From positions 28,033,001 to 28,097,000 of the forward strand of contig JAEOAD010000025.1 in assembly GCA_036365145.1 (NCBI GenBank): a stretch of 64,000 bases of DNA, given 5' to 3'. A program made the position numbers and the translations under genes. Of this stretch, positions 11,501 through 24,300 are shown in pieces. This DNA comes from Orientallactaga sibirica (lineage: Eukaryota; Chordata; Mammalia; Rodentia; Dipodidae). The notes under the pieces were generated by a model. That model saw nothing but the letters and a program-made list of their open reading frames with translations. It did not search any database and had not been told where the DNA came from. Every line of letters begins with the position of its first letter. Positions within the stretch are counted from its first letter, which is position 1.

Positions 11501-14500
11501 CTCTCTCTCTTGCCCTCCAGCCCCTGGATCCCCTTTTTTATTCATATATATATATATGTATATACACACACAAATATATTGGTTTTTCGAGGTAGGGTCT
11601 TTTTTTGAAGTAGGGTTTCACTTTAGCCCAGGCTGACCTAGGATTCACTAGGTAGTCTCAGGCAGCATATTATATATTTTTCTTAAACACATTCACATGC
11701 ATTTCTGAGAGATAATGATAAGACATATGAAGAAAAATTAAACAGGGTTAGGAAGAGTCGCTGGGTTTTAAAATATTTGTTTTGTAGCTGGGCGTGGTGG
11801 CGCAAGCCTTTAATCCTAGCAGAGAGGCAGAGGTAGGAGGATCAGCATGAGTTCGAGACCAGCCTGGGGCTACAGAGTGAATTCCATGTCAGCCTGTTTT
11901 ATAGTGAGACCCTCCCTGAAAATAACAACCACCACAAAAAATTTGTCTTGTGAGGCAAGGTCTAGATCCAGGCTGGTCTCAAACTCAAAGCAGTCCACCT
12001 CAGCCTCTTGAATGCTGGGATTATGAATTTCTGAATCAGGTAGTCAAAGAAGGTTTTACTAAGAAAATAACATTTGAGCAAAGATGTGATGAAATACTAA
12101 ATAAATAAATGTGACTTCAGTATATGCTTGTAATCTAAGTATAAGGAGCTGAAATTTGGTTACATATTTTAAATATTATTTATGAGACATAAATAGATTA
12201 GATAGATAAGGAATGAGAGAGAGAGATCATGCCAGAAAAACCAAGTGTTCTATTTTTCCTTTGTTCTAATAACCAAATCGACATAGAGGTCTCACCTACC
12301 GTGGTAGGTAGAGAGAAAGTATGGGCACATCAGATGTACTCTGTACATGTGCATCTGGCTTTACATGAGTACTGGGCAATCGAACTTGGGACAGGCTTTC
12401 AAACGAGCACCTTTGTGCTGGAGGGATGGCTTAGCAGTTAAGGTGCTTGCCTGCAAAGCCAAAGGACCCACGTTCCATTCCCCAGGACCCATGTTAGCCA
12501 GATGCACAAGGGGTCACACACGTCTGGAGTTCATTTGCAGTGGCTGGAGGCCCTGGTGCACCCATTCTCTCCCTCTCCCTCTCTCTCTCTCTCCCTCTTT
12601 TTCTGTTAAATGAATAAATAAATAAAATATTTTTTAAAAAACAAGCACCTTTAACCACTGAACTGTATCTCTGGCCTGACTTGATTTGTAACCCAGGTTG
12701 GCCTCAGTTTTCCAATAATACCCCTGGCTCAGGCTTCCAAGTGCTGAAATTACAATTATGGGTAACCAAGCCTGGGTGGGACCTCTTTTTTTTTTTTTTT
12801 TTTTTTTGTAAAGCAGGTTCTCACTCTAGTTCAGGCTAACCTGAAATTTACTATGTAGTCTCAGGCTAGCCCCAAACTCCCTGTAATCTTCCTGCTTCAG
12901 CCTCCTGAGTGCTGTGATCAAAGACATGCACCACCACACCTGGCTGTCTTCTTTTTTTTTTTTTCTTTTAAATATATTTTTTTTCATTTGAGAGAGAGAA
13001 TGAGGCAAATATAGAATGAGAGAATCGGTGTGCCAGGGCCTCCAGCCACTGCAAATGAACTCCAGTCGCATGCACCACCTTGTGCATCTGGCTTACGTGG
13101 GTCCTGGGGAATTGAACCTGGGTCCTTAGGCTTCACATCTCTCCAGCCCCTAGCTCTCTTCTTATATCTACTCATCCACTTTTACACACTTGGTCACCTA
13201 CCAAGACCATCTATGCTCAACCCCACAGTCGGCAGCACAGACCCATTGCTAGCAAACTCTATCCTGTGGAGTGTCCTCCTGAACCCCAGCGCTCAGATCA
13301 TGTTCAGTGAACAGATTCCTGGCACGGAGGTAGCCTTAGAACACTTGGTGGCGCACGCCTTTAATCCCAGCACTCAGGAGGCAGAGGTAGGAGGATCGCC
13401 GAGAGTTTGAAGCCAGCCTGAGCTACATTGTGAATTCCAAGCCAGCCTGGACTAGAGTGAGATCCTACCTTGAAAAACCAAAAAAAAAAAAAAAACAAAA
13501 ACACATACCCACATAGGGAGCAGATTTATGGGAATCACAATCCAACCTGTGCAAACAAGTGTGTAAGTGCTGGGGAGGTGAAGGGAGAACAGAGCCGGGT
13601 GCTGCACTCCAGAGAGAGAGAGGGATGGGCAGCGGTTGTTCAGGGGGTCGGTGAGAAAGGGGACACTCGAGTCCAAATAGCCATGCTCTGTCATGGAAGC
13701 CAGACAGAGGGATTGGCTTGGCTCCCCAAGAGGCCCTGAGTGGGGTGCTCTGGACAGGGGCTGAAGTACTGCTTTTGACACATCTCTGGTCTGTCCCTTC
13801 AGATGTGTCCCCAGTGGTGGCCGGCCTCATCGGGGCCTCTGTGCTGGTGGTGTGTATTTCAGTGACTGTCTTTGTGTGGACGTGCTGCCACCAGCAGGCT
13901 GAGAAGAAGCACAAGACCCCACCGTACAAGTTTATTCACATGCTGAAAGGCATCAGTATATACCCAGAGACCCTCAGCAACAAGAAGAAAATCATCAAAG
14001 TGCGGAGAGACAAAGATGGCCCCGGGAGGGAAGGAGGCCATGGGAACCTGTTGGTGAATGCCGCAGAGGCTGGCCTGCTGACCCAAGACAAGGCTCCCAG
14101 GGCTTCTAGCTCCAGAGCTTGTATAGACCAGTTACCCATCAAAAGGGACTATGGAGAAGAACTGAGAAGTCCTGTGACAAGCCTGACCCCTGGGGAGAGC
14201 AAAGCCACATCCCCATCGTCGCCCGAGGAGGAGGTGATGCTGGGATCCCTCACCTTCTCCGTGGACTATAACTTTCCCAAAAAAGCTCTGGTGGTGACCA
14301 TCCAGGAGGCCCATGGGCTGCCAGTGATGGATGACCAGACGCAGGGCTCTGACCCCTACATCAAAATGACCATCCTTCCTGACAAGCGGCATCGAGTGAA
14401 GACCCGGGTGCTGCGGAAGACCCTGGACCCCGTCTTTGATGAGACCTTCACCTTCTACGGCATCCCGTACAGCCAGCTGCAGGACCTGGTCCTACACTTC

Positions 14501-15140
14501 CTCGTCCTCAGCTTTGATCGCTTCTCTCGGGATGACGTCATTGGGGAGGTCATGGTGCCATTGGCTGGAGTGGACCCCAGCACAGGCAAGGTTCAGCTGA
14601 CCAGGGACATCATCAAGAGGAACATCCAGGTGAGGAGGAGGAGTGTGTTGAAGGAGGGATGATAGGTTAGGGGACACCAGATCTGAATGGCTAAATGGAA
14701 GGGGAAGATAAGGGTGGCACAGGGTGACAGTAGAACAGTTAACCACATTTCTGACTGTTAAAGATAAGCAGTGGGGGCTAGAGAGCACTTAAGGTGCTTG
14801 CCTGCAAATCCAAAGGACCCAGGTTCAGTTCCCCAATACCCACATAAAGCCAGATGCACAAGGTTGCACATACATTTGGAGTTCGTTTGCAGTGGCTAGA
14901 AGCCCTGGCACACCCATTTTCTCCCCCCTCCCTCTCTCTCTCTCTGCCTCTTTCTCTCTCAAATAAATAGATAATAAAATAAAAAAATTAAAAAGATAAG
15001 CAAAGCCGGGCGTGGTGGCGCACGCCTTTAATCTCAGCACTCGGGAGGCAGAGGGAGGAGGATCGCCGAGAGTTCGAGGCCACCCTGAGACTACATAGTT
15101 AATTCCAGGTCAGCCTCGACCAGAGTGAGACCCTACCTCG

Positions 15141-15178
<38 letters not shown>

Positions 15179-16398
15179 TAAGCAATTGGCTGGGCATGGT
15201 GGCACACACCTTTAATCCCAGCACTTGGGAGGCAGACAGAGGAGGACACCACCCAGCCTGGGCTATAGTAAGACCTTGCTCAAAAAAAAAAAAAAAAAAA
15301 GAGAGATTGCTTAGCAGTGAAGGCACTTGTCTGCAAAGCCTAACAACCCAGGTTCCATTCCACAGTACCCACATAAAGCCAGATGCACAAGGTGGTACGT
15401 GTGTGGAGTTCATTGGCAGCATCTGGAGACCCTGGTATGGCAACCCTCCTCCCCACAAATGAAAAGGGATGAGAGCCCTCTGCCCTACCTTTTCTCCCTC
15501 TCTCTTCGTTGAGCCAGCATTGGCTCTTGAATGAATTTTAGTAGCCCACCCATTTCTCCCACAGGCGGGTGCAGACTAGGACTTCAGCCAGGCGGTTGGG
15601 CTCTGGAACTGGACGCTTGACTCCACGTTTCAGCTTATCTCTTTCCAGCCGTGTGGCAGTGCCTAGCTTACTTAACCCTTCTAAGACTATTTCCTCTCGT
15701 TCTGCCTTCCTTAAAAGTTCATGAAGATTAGCCGGGCGTGGTGGCGCATGCCTTTAATCCCAGCACTCGGGAGGCAGAAGTAGGAGGACTACCAAGAGTT
15801 CAAGGCCACCCTGACACTGCATAGTGAGTTCCAGGTCAGCCTGAATTAGAGTGGGACCCTACCTTGAAACCCCCCCCCAAAAAAAAGTTTATGAAGATGA
15901 AATCAAGAAAGAAATAAGCCTAACATGTTGTTACCCTCAAGGATCCTTTTCACATTCTTGGAGAAAAAGAACAAGTATCAGGGCTGGAGAGATGGCTTGG
16001 TGGTTAAGGTGTTTGCCTGCAAAGCCTAAGGACCAAGGTTTGATTGTGACCATCATCAACCAAGAAAGGTGGTACATGTCTATAATTCTAGCTACTCAAG
16101 AGACTAACCTAAGAGTAAGATCAAGGTCAATCTAAGTAACCTAGACAATAAAAAAGCTGTAACTGGGGCTGGAGAGATGGCTTAGTGGTTAAGGCACATG
16201 CCTGCAAAGCCAAAGGACCCAGGTTCAATTTCCCAGAACCTACGAAAGCCAGATGGACAAGGTGGTGCATGTCGTGGCTGGAAGCCCTGGTGTGTCCATT
16301 CTCAATCTCCCTCTTTCTGTCTCTCTCTTTCCCTCTCAAATAAATTAAAAAAAAAAATTTAAAGCTGGACCAGAGTGAGACCCTACCTTGCAAAAACC

Positions 16399-16430
<32 letters not shown>

Positions 16431-19400
16431 AAAGCTGTAACCGTTACTACTGCTATGTGTATTGTTAACACAGTCTGATCAGTTTATTGTTGCTTTTGTT
16501 TTTGTTCTAACTACGTGAAGGAAGGGAAGCCTGAGTCTGACAAGAAGGTTTAGAAAGGAGATAAAGACTTAGTAGGCCTGCGAAGCCTAAAGACCCAGGT
16601 TAGATTCCCCAGAACCCACGTAAGCCAGATGCACATAGTGGCGCATGCATCTGGGATTTGTTTGCAGTGCATAGAGGCTCTGGCATGCCCTTTCTTTCTC
16701 TCTCTCTCTCTCTTGTCTCAAATAAATAAATAAATAAATAAATAATTTGGGGGAAAAAGAGCTATAAAGACAACTTATAAAAGTGCCTGTTGGGCTGAAG
16801 AGATGGCTTAGCAGTTAAGGTACTTGCCTGCGTAAACCTAAGGACCCATGTTCAACTCTCCAGATCCCACTAAGCCAGATGCACGAGGTGATGCAAAAGC
16901 ACAAGGTCTCACATGCACACAAGATGACCCATGCATCTGTAGTTCAATTGCAGCGGCTGGAGGCCCTGACATACCACTTCTCTCTCTCTCTCTCTCTCTC
17001 TCTTTTTCTCTCATTAAAAAAAAAAAAAAAAGCCGGGCGTGGTGGCGCACGCCTTTAATCCCAGCACTCGGGAGGCAGAGGTAGAAGGATTGCCAAGAGT
17101 TCGAGGCCACCCTGAGACTACATTTCACATTCTTGGAGAAAAGAACAAGTATCAGGGCTGGAGAGATGGCTTGGTGGTTAAGGTGTTTGCCTGCAAAGCC
17201 TAAGGACCAAGGTTTGATTGTGACCATCATCAACCAAGAAAGGTGGTACATGTCTATAATTCTAGCTACTCAAGAGACTAACCTAAGAGTAAGATCAAGG
17301 TCAATCTAAGTAACCTAGACAATAAAAAAGCTGTAACTGGGGCTGGAGAGATGGCTTAGTGGTTAAGGCACATGCCTGCAAAGCCAAAGGACCCAGGTTC
17401 AATTTCCCAGAACCTACGAAAGCCAGATGGACAAGGTGGTGCATGTCGTGGCTGGAAGCCCTGGTGTGTCCATTCTCAATCTCCCTCTTTCTGTCTCTCT
17501 CTTTCCCTCTCAAATAAATTAAAAAAAAAAAATTTAAAGCTGGACCAGAGTGAGACCCTACCTTGCAAAAAAAAAAAAAAAAAAAAAAAAAATTTAAAGC
17601 TGTAACCGTTACTACTGCTATGTGTATTGTTAACACAGTCTGATCAGTTTATTGTTGCTTTTGTTTTTGTTCTAACTACGTGAAGGAAGGGAAGCCTGAG
17701 TCTGACAAGAAGGTTTAGAAAGGAGATAAAGACTTAGTAGGCCTCATGCGGCCTAAAGACCCAGGTTAGATTCCCCAGAACCCACGTAAGCCAGATGCAC
17801 ATAGTGGCGCATGCATCTGGGATTTGTTTGCAGTGCATAGAGGCTCTGGCATGCCCTTTCTTTCTCTCTCTCTCTCTCTTGTCTCAAATAAATAAATAAA
17901 TAAATAAATAATTTGGGGGAAAAAGAGCTATAAAGACAACTTATAAAAGTGCCTGTTGGGCTGAAGAGATGGCTTAGCAGTTAAGGTACTTGCCTGCGAA
18001 ACCTAAGGACCCATGTTCAACTCTCCAGATCCCACGTAAGCCAGATGCACGAGGTGATGCAAAAGCACAAGGTCTCACATGCACACAAGATGACCCATGC
18101 ATCTGTAGTTCAATTGCAGCGGCTGGAGGCCCTGACATACCACTTCTCTCTCTCTCTCCTCTCTCTCTCTTTTTCTCTCATTAAAAAAATACAAAAAAAA
18201 AAAAAAAAGCCGGGCGTGGTGGCGCACGCCTTTAATCCCAGCACTCGGGAGGCAGAGGTAGAAGGATTGCCAAGAGTTCGAGGCCACCCTGAGACTACAC
18301 GGTGAATTCCAGGTCAGCCTGAGCTACAGTGAGACCCTACCTTGGAAAAGCAAAAAAAAAAAAAAAAAAAAAATGCCGGCATGGCGTGGTGGCACACATT
18401 CCTGAGACTACATAGTGAATTCTAGGTCGGCCTGGGCTAGAGTGAGCCCCTGCCTCAGAAAAGCAAAAAAATAAAATAAAATAAAAGAAAGAAAGAAAGA
18501 AAAAAGTGCCTTTCTCCTAGAGAGAGCTGCCTACATTTGTCATGCTTCTTTGTTGCTGCCTGGACCCCTGCAGGCTCATTCAGACTCGGAGCAGAGCCAA
18601 GGGACTCCGAATCAGTAGGAGTGTGCTGTGCAGTGAGTGTGGGGCCAGCCAAGTACAGTACCAGCAGGAAGAGTGGGGCACAGGGAGCATAATCTGTAGT
18701 GGGCACCTTCTCACTGCTGCCCAAGCAGCTGCTGTTCCCACCTAGCACCACCTCACAGGGGCTGGGAAGTTCAAAACTTTTGGAGAATGTTAGAGGCGTT
18801 TGGTCAGAACATGAACAACACACTATTCCATCCCAAGAGACAGTAAGACTTCCTAGAGTCCAACACGATGAAGTTCTCACATCCTCCAAGGAGAGAATCA
18901 CTGTGGACAGAAATGAAGCAAGCGAGCAAGCAGGGCTCGAGAGGCAGAGGTGGGAGGATCGCCATGAGTTCGAGGCCACCCTGAGACTACATAGTGAATT
19001 CCAGGCCAGCCTGGGCTAGAGCCAGACCCTACCTCAAAAAAACAAAAAACAAAACAAACAAACAAAAAAAACCGAGGCGGTAGCTCAGTAGTACAGTGCT
19101 TGCCTTAGCATGTAAGAGGTCCTGGGTTCAATCCCCATCACTGGGCGGTGGGGGGGAGGGTAGGATGTTAACTTTATTTTTTTGTTGTATGTTTGTTTTT
19201 TGTTTTTCAAGGTAGGGTCTCAATCTAGCTCAAGCTGACCTGGAATTCACTCTGGAGTCTCAGGGTGGCCTTAAACTCATGGTGATCCTCTTACCTCTGC
19301 CTCCCACCACGCCGCTGGGACTGAGGCTGACAGGGCTATGTAGTCTCACCATCCTCCACCTCTGCCTGGCACTTTTTAAAATTATTATTATTATCTATTT

Positions 19401-21201
19401 TGGACAGGCTATTGCATAATCCAGGTAGTTCTTGAACTCAGTGTATAGCTGAGGATGACCTTCAGCTCCTGATCCTCCTGCCTCCACTTCCCAAATTCTA
19501 GGATCATAGGTATATGCCACCACACCTTTTATACAATACTGGGGATCAAACACTCTACCAACTGAACTATATCTCTAGCCTTTTCCTTCCTTCCTTCCTT
19601 CCTCCTTCCCTCCCTCCCTCCCTCCCTTCCTTTCTTCTTGTTGTTTTATGAGACAAGGTTTTGCTACGTAGCCCTGGTTCCCTAAGGAGTCACTATGCAG
19701 ACTAGGCTGGCCTCAAACTTGCAGCAGTCCTCCTGCCCTGCTATCTGAAAACAATATTTACAGGCGTGTGCCACCAAATTTGGCCAATTTTGACCTTTAG
19801 AGCTGAACATCATGGCACAGGCTATAATCCCAGCATTTTAGAGGTAGAGGCAGGAGGATCAGAAATTCAAGGTCATCCTTGGCTAGATGGTGAATTTGAG
19901 GCCAGCTCTAACTGGAGAAGGAGAACCAAGACTGGTCTGGGTTCCTTTTCTGTCTTCTCCTCTCCACTCCTAGCTTTTGCTCGGGTCTGTGCTCCACTCC
20001 CCCATTTCCTGACTTACAGCAGCTCCAGTGTGCCCCTCCACTGCCTGCTTTGTCTGTCCTGACAGGAGGATCTTTTCCAACATATTCTTCTCTGTAGCTA
20101 CACCCTGGTAAAGTCACTAACCAGCCAGACTCGTCCAGACAGCACTCCACAGTACTAGTGTGGGAGGGAGGTGGGTCTGTGCCAAACTGCAGCTGGGAAG
20201 AGACTGGTAAGGAAAGGAACCGATTAGGGCTGGAAACAAAACAGCTTCAGATCTAGGGCACTGGGCACAGAATACAGACAATGGCATTTGCTAAACCGCC
20301 AGGGGCTCTTGATGAGACAGCCAAGTTTCTTTCCACTTTATCAACTCCTTTCATGAGAAATAGGCCAGTGTTGGGATCCTGAGTAAAACATCCCATAAGA
20401 GAGACCCCAGACAGAACACCAGAGCTTCTGCAGTCTCACCCAAGGCCAGTAGTCTCCCAGGCTCCCTGAGCCCATTGCGTTAAGAAGAACCTGGGCTGCC
20501 GGGTGTGGTGGCGCACGCCTTTAATCCCAGCACTCAGGAGGCAGAGGTAGGAGGATCGCCAGGAGTTCGAGGCCACCCTTGAGTCTACATAGTGTTTGCA
20601 GTGGTCAGCCTGGACCAGAGTGAGACCCTACCTTGCAAAAAATAAATAAAAAAAAAAGAAGAAGAAGAAGAAGAAGAACCTGGGCTGAGAGATGGCTTAG
20701 GTAGGAGAATCATTTGAGTTAGGAAGCCTAAAGACCCAAGTGAATTCCAGGTCCCCACTGGCCACATAAGCCAGCTGCACAAGGTGGCGCATGAAACCGA
20801 GTTTGTTGAGAGGGAGTGGGAGGCCCTGGTGCCCATTCTTCTCTCTCTCCCTCTCTCTCTCTGTCAAATAAATAAATATTTATATTTGCAGGGTATGGTT
20901 ATTTATTTATTTAATCCCAGCACTTGGGAGGCAGAGGTAGGAGAATCACCACTGAGTTCAAGGCCACCCTGAGACTACATAGTGACCTTTTCCAGGTCAA
21001 CCTGGGCTAGAGAGTCAGACCCTAGGCGTCACTCGAAAAACAAAAACAAAAAATTAGCATTCTTGTTTTTAAAAAAGCACACCTTTAATCCCAGCACTCA
21101 GGAGGCAGAGGTAGGGGGATCGCTGAGAGTTCGAGGCCACCCTGAGACTACATAGTTAATTCCAGGTCAGCCTGGACCAGAGTGAGACCCTACCGAAAAA
21201 C

Positions 21202-21239
<38 letters not shown>

Positions 21240-21331
21240 AAGCTGAGGAGACTGGAGAGATGGCTTGCTGGTTAAGAGAATGGAGTAAGCCATCTCTCCA
21301 GCCCCAGAACAAATTCTATTTATTTATGTAT

Positions 21332-21366
<35 letters not shown>

Positions 21367-24300
21367 TGTGAAAGAGGCAGAGGGAGAGAATGGGCATGCC
21401 AGGGTCTCAAGGCACTGCAGTTGAACTACAGATGCATCTCCACTTTGTATGCATATGTGTCACCTTTGTGTGTCTGGCTTTGAGCAATCTAGAGAGTCAA
21501 ACATTGGATCTTAGGCGTCACTGCTAAGTCATCTCTCCAGCCCAGCATTCTTTTTTTTTTTTTTTAAAGTTTTCCTCAGCCTCTTTTTTTTTTTATTTTT
21601 GGTTTTTCGAGGCAGGGTTTCACTCTGGCCCAGGCTGACCTGGAATTCACTATGTAGTCTCAGGGTGGCCTCGAACTCACTGGATCCTCCTACCTCTGCC
21701 TCCCGACTGCTGGGATTAAAGGCGTGTGCCACCATGCCCGGCTCGCAACCATCTTTTTTGACTGGAATTCCAGATTAGGGAGATGGTATAGCAGCTCACA
21801 GTGCTTATGGTGCAAATACAAGGACCTGAGTTCCAGTCCCATGTGAAAAGCCGGAAGGGCCTTGCATACCTGTAACCCCAGAGCTGAGGTGGACAGAGAT
21901 AAAAGGATCACTGGGTTCCCTGGTCATCCAGTCTACTGAGAAAGAGTGAACTCTGGGTATAGTAAGAGCCTCTGTCTTATGGAAATAAAGCAGAATATTC
22001 TGGCATGGTGGCACATGCCTTTAATCGCAGCACTCTGGAGGTAGAGGTAGGAGGATCATCGTGAGATTGAGGCCAACCTGGAACTACAGAGGGAGTTCCT
22101 GGTCAGCCCCGGCTAGAATAAGGCCCTTTTGAAACCCTCCCTCTAAAAGTTTAATTGATTTATTTGCAAGCAAAGAGAAGGAGATTAAGACAGCAAACCA
22201 ACACGAGATCCATTCTATCATCTTTGTAGAGCTGGCTTTATGTGGGTACTAGGGACTTGAACCCAGGCCATCAAGCTTTGCAAGCAAGCATCTTTTTTTT
22301 TTTTTTTTTGGTTTTTCGAGGCAAGGTCTCACTCTAGCCCAGGCTGACCTGGAATTCACTATGTAGTCTCAGAGAGGCCTCGAACTCATGGCAATCCTCT
22401 ACCTCTGCCTCCTAAGTGGTGGGATTAAAGGGTGCGCCACCACACCTGGCTATCAAGCAAGCATCTTTAGCAATCATTGAGGAATCCCACCAGTCCTAAA
22501 GTTAGTATATCTCCATTTATCAATTCAAGGAAAAATATTAGATAGGCATGGTGGCGCACGCCTTTAATCCCACCACTCAGGAGGTAGAGGTAGGAGGATC
22601 ACCAACCATGAGTTTGAGGCCACCCTGAGACTCCATAGTGAATTGAACTCCAGGTCAGCCTGGGCTAGAGTGAGACCATACCTTGGGGTGGGGGACTTCA
22701 AACAAAGGCATCAAAACGAGTTTTACTGTTTGGGGGCGCGTGGTGGTGCACACCTAATTTAATTCCATCAGTCTAGAGGCAGAAGTAAGAGGATCTTTGT
22801 GAGTTCAAGGCCAGTTTGAGACTACATAATGAATTCCAGGTCAGCCTGGGCTAGAGTGAAACCCTACCTCAAAAAAAAAAAAAAAAAAAAAAAGAGAGAG
22901 AGAGAGAGAAGAAAAAGGGGGCTGGAGAGATGGCTTAGTGGTTAAAGATGTGAAGCCTAAGTCCCCGGTTTGAGGCTCGATTCCCCAGGACCCACATAAG
23001 CCAGTTGCACAAGGAGGTGCATGCATCTGGAGTTCATTTGCAGTGGCTGGAGGCCCTGGAGTGCCCATTCTCTCTCTCTCTCTCTCTCTGTCACTCTCAA
23101 ATAAATAAATAAATATAAATAAACAAAAAGAAAAAAAGAAAAGAAAAAGACAAGAGAGAGGCTGAGAGAAAGACAGAGAAAGACAAGAGCGAGCACAGTG
23201 GGGACCTGGAGCCGCCTGGGATGGCTTTAGAGTTGAAGTCTGGACCACGAGGCTGGTCTTCACAGCTTTTCTGGCACACCCAGAGTGAGTGGGGTTCAAT
23301 GTCCTCTCCACCTCCTACGCGTGCCCCCTCGCAGGCTCTCTTCCCTGCACACATTTCTGTTGTGCCTTGATCCTCTGCAGGATTCTCACCAGCTGTTCCT
23401 TCCTTACAGAAGTGCATTAGCAGAGGGGAGCTCCAGGTGTCTCTGTCATACCAGCCTGTGGCACAGAGAATGACAGTGGTGGTACTCAAAGCCAGACACT
23501 TGCCGAAGATGGATATCACCGGTCTCTCAGGTAGCAGCTATTTACTCCAACCTATTTTTTTTTTTTTTTTTTTCTAGTCCAGGCTGACCTGGAATTCACT
23601 ATATGGTCTCGGGCTGGTCTTGAACTCCCAGGGATCCTTCTACCTCTGCCTATGGAGTGCTGGGATTAAAGGAGTGTGCCACCACGCCCGGCTCTACTCC
23701 AACCTGTTTCTAATAGTCTGAAACGCCCCCTGCTCCTGACTATAGTGCTAATGCACCCCCACTTTTCAGGACCCCTTTCCTCTTCCAGTTCTCATCTGTT
23801 CCTCTTTCTGTCTACCCGTTTCCCTGATGTGTAAGTTCAGTCGACATCTGTAGCTGGGGAGGTGTTTGGGGTAAGCAAATGAGAGTACCCTAAACGATAA
23901 ATACATGCCAGGTGCTCAGCACCTGCTCCAGGTGAGACGCAGGCATTTCTCTTCGTGTCTTGAAAATGCTTTCTGGTGGCACGAGGTTTCTTCAGACCTG
24001 ACGCAGGAAGCTCTTCCGTCCTATTCCTGCTCCATTTCCTCGGCGCCTTATCTAGGCAGCCAGGCTCCCAGTGTCCTGTGTGCACTCACTGTGCGATCCT
24101 TGAACGACAGAGTTCCCCCCTTCCCAGTGTGACAGCTCAGAGGACCGTGTCATAGGCCTGTCTCTCTTTTTCTCTTTCCTCTGGTGGCCCCAGATCCTTA
24201 TGTCAAGGTGACCGTCTACTATGGCAGAAAGCGTATTGCCAAGAAGAAAACCCACGTAAAGAAGTGCACTTTGAACCCCGTCTTCAACGAGTCCTTTATC

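Noticed and set aside
14533..14540. Perfect CRE TGACGTCA in SYT11 exon 2
   Set aside because: It is inside conserved coding sequence (Asp-Val codons) and far from the promoter, so it is probably incidental.
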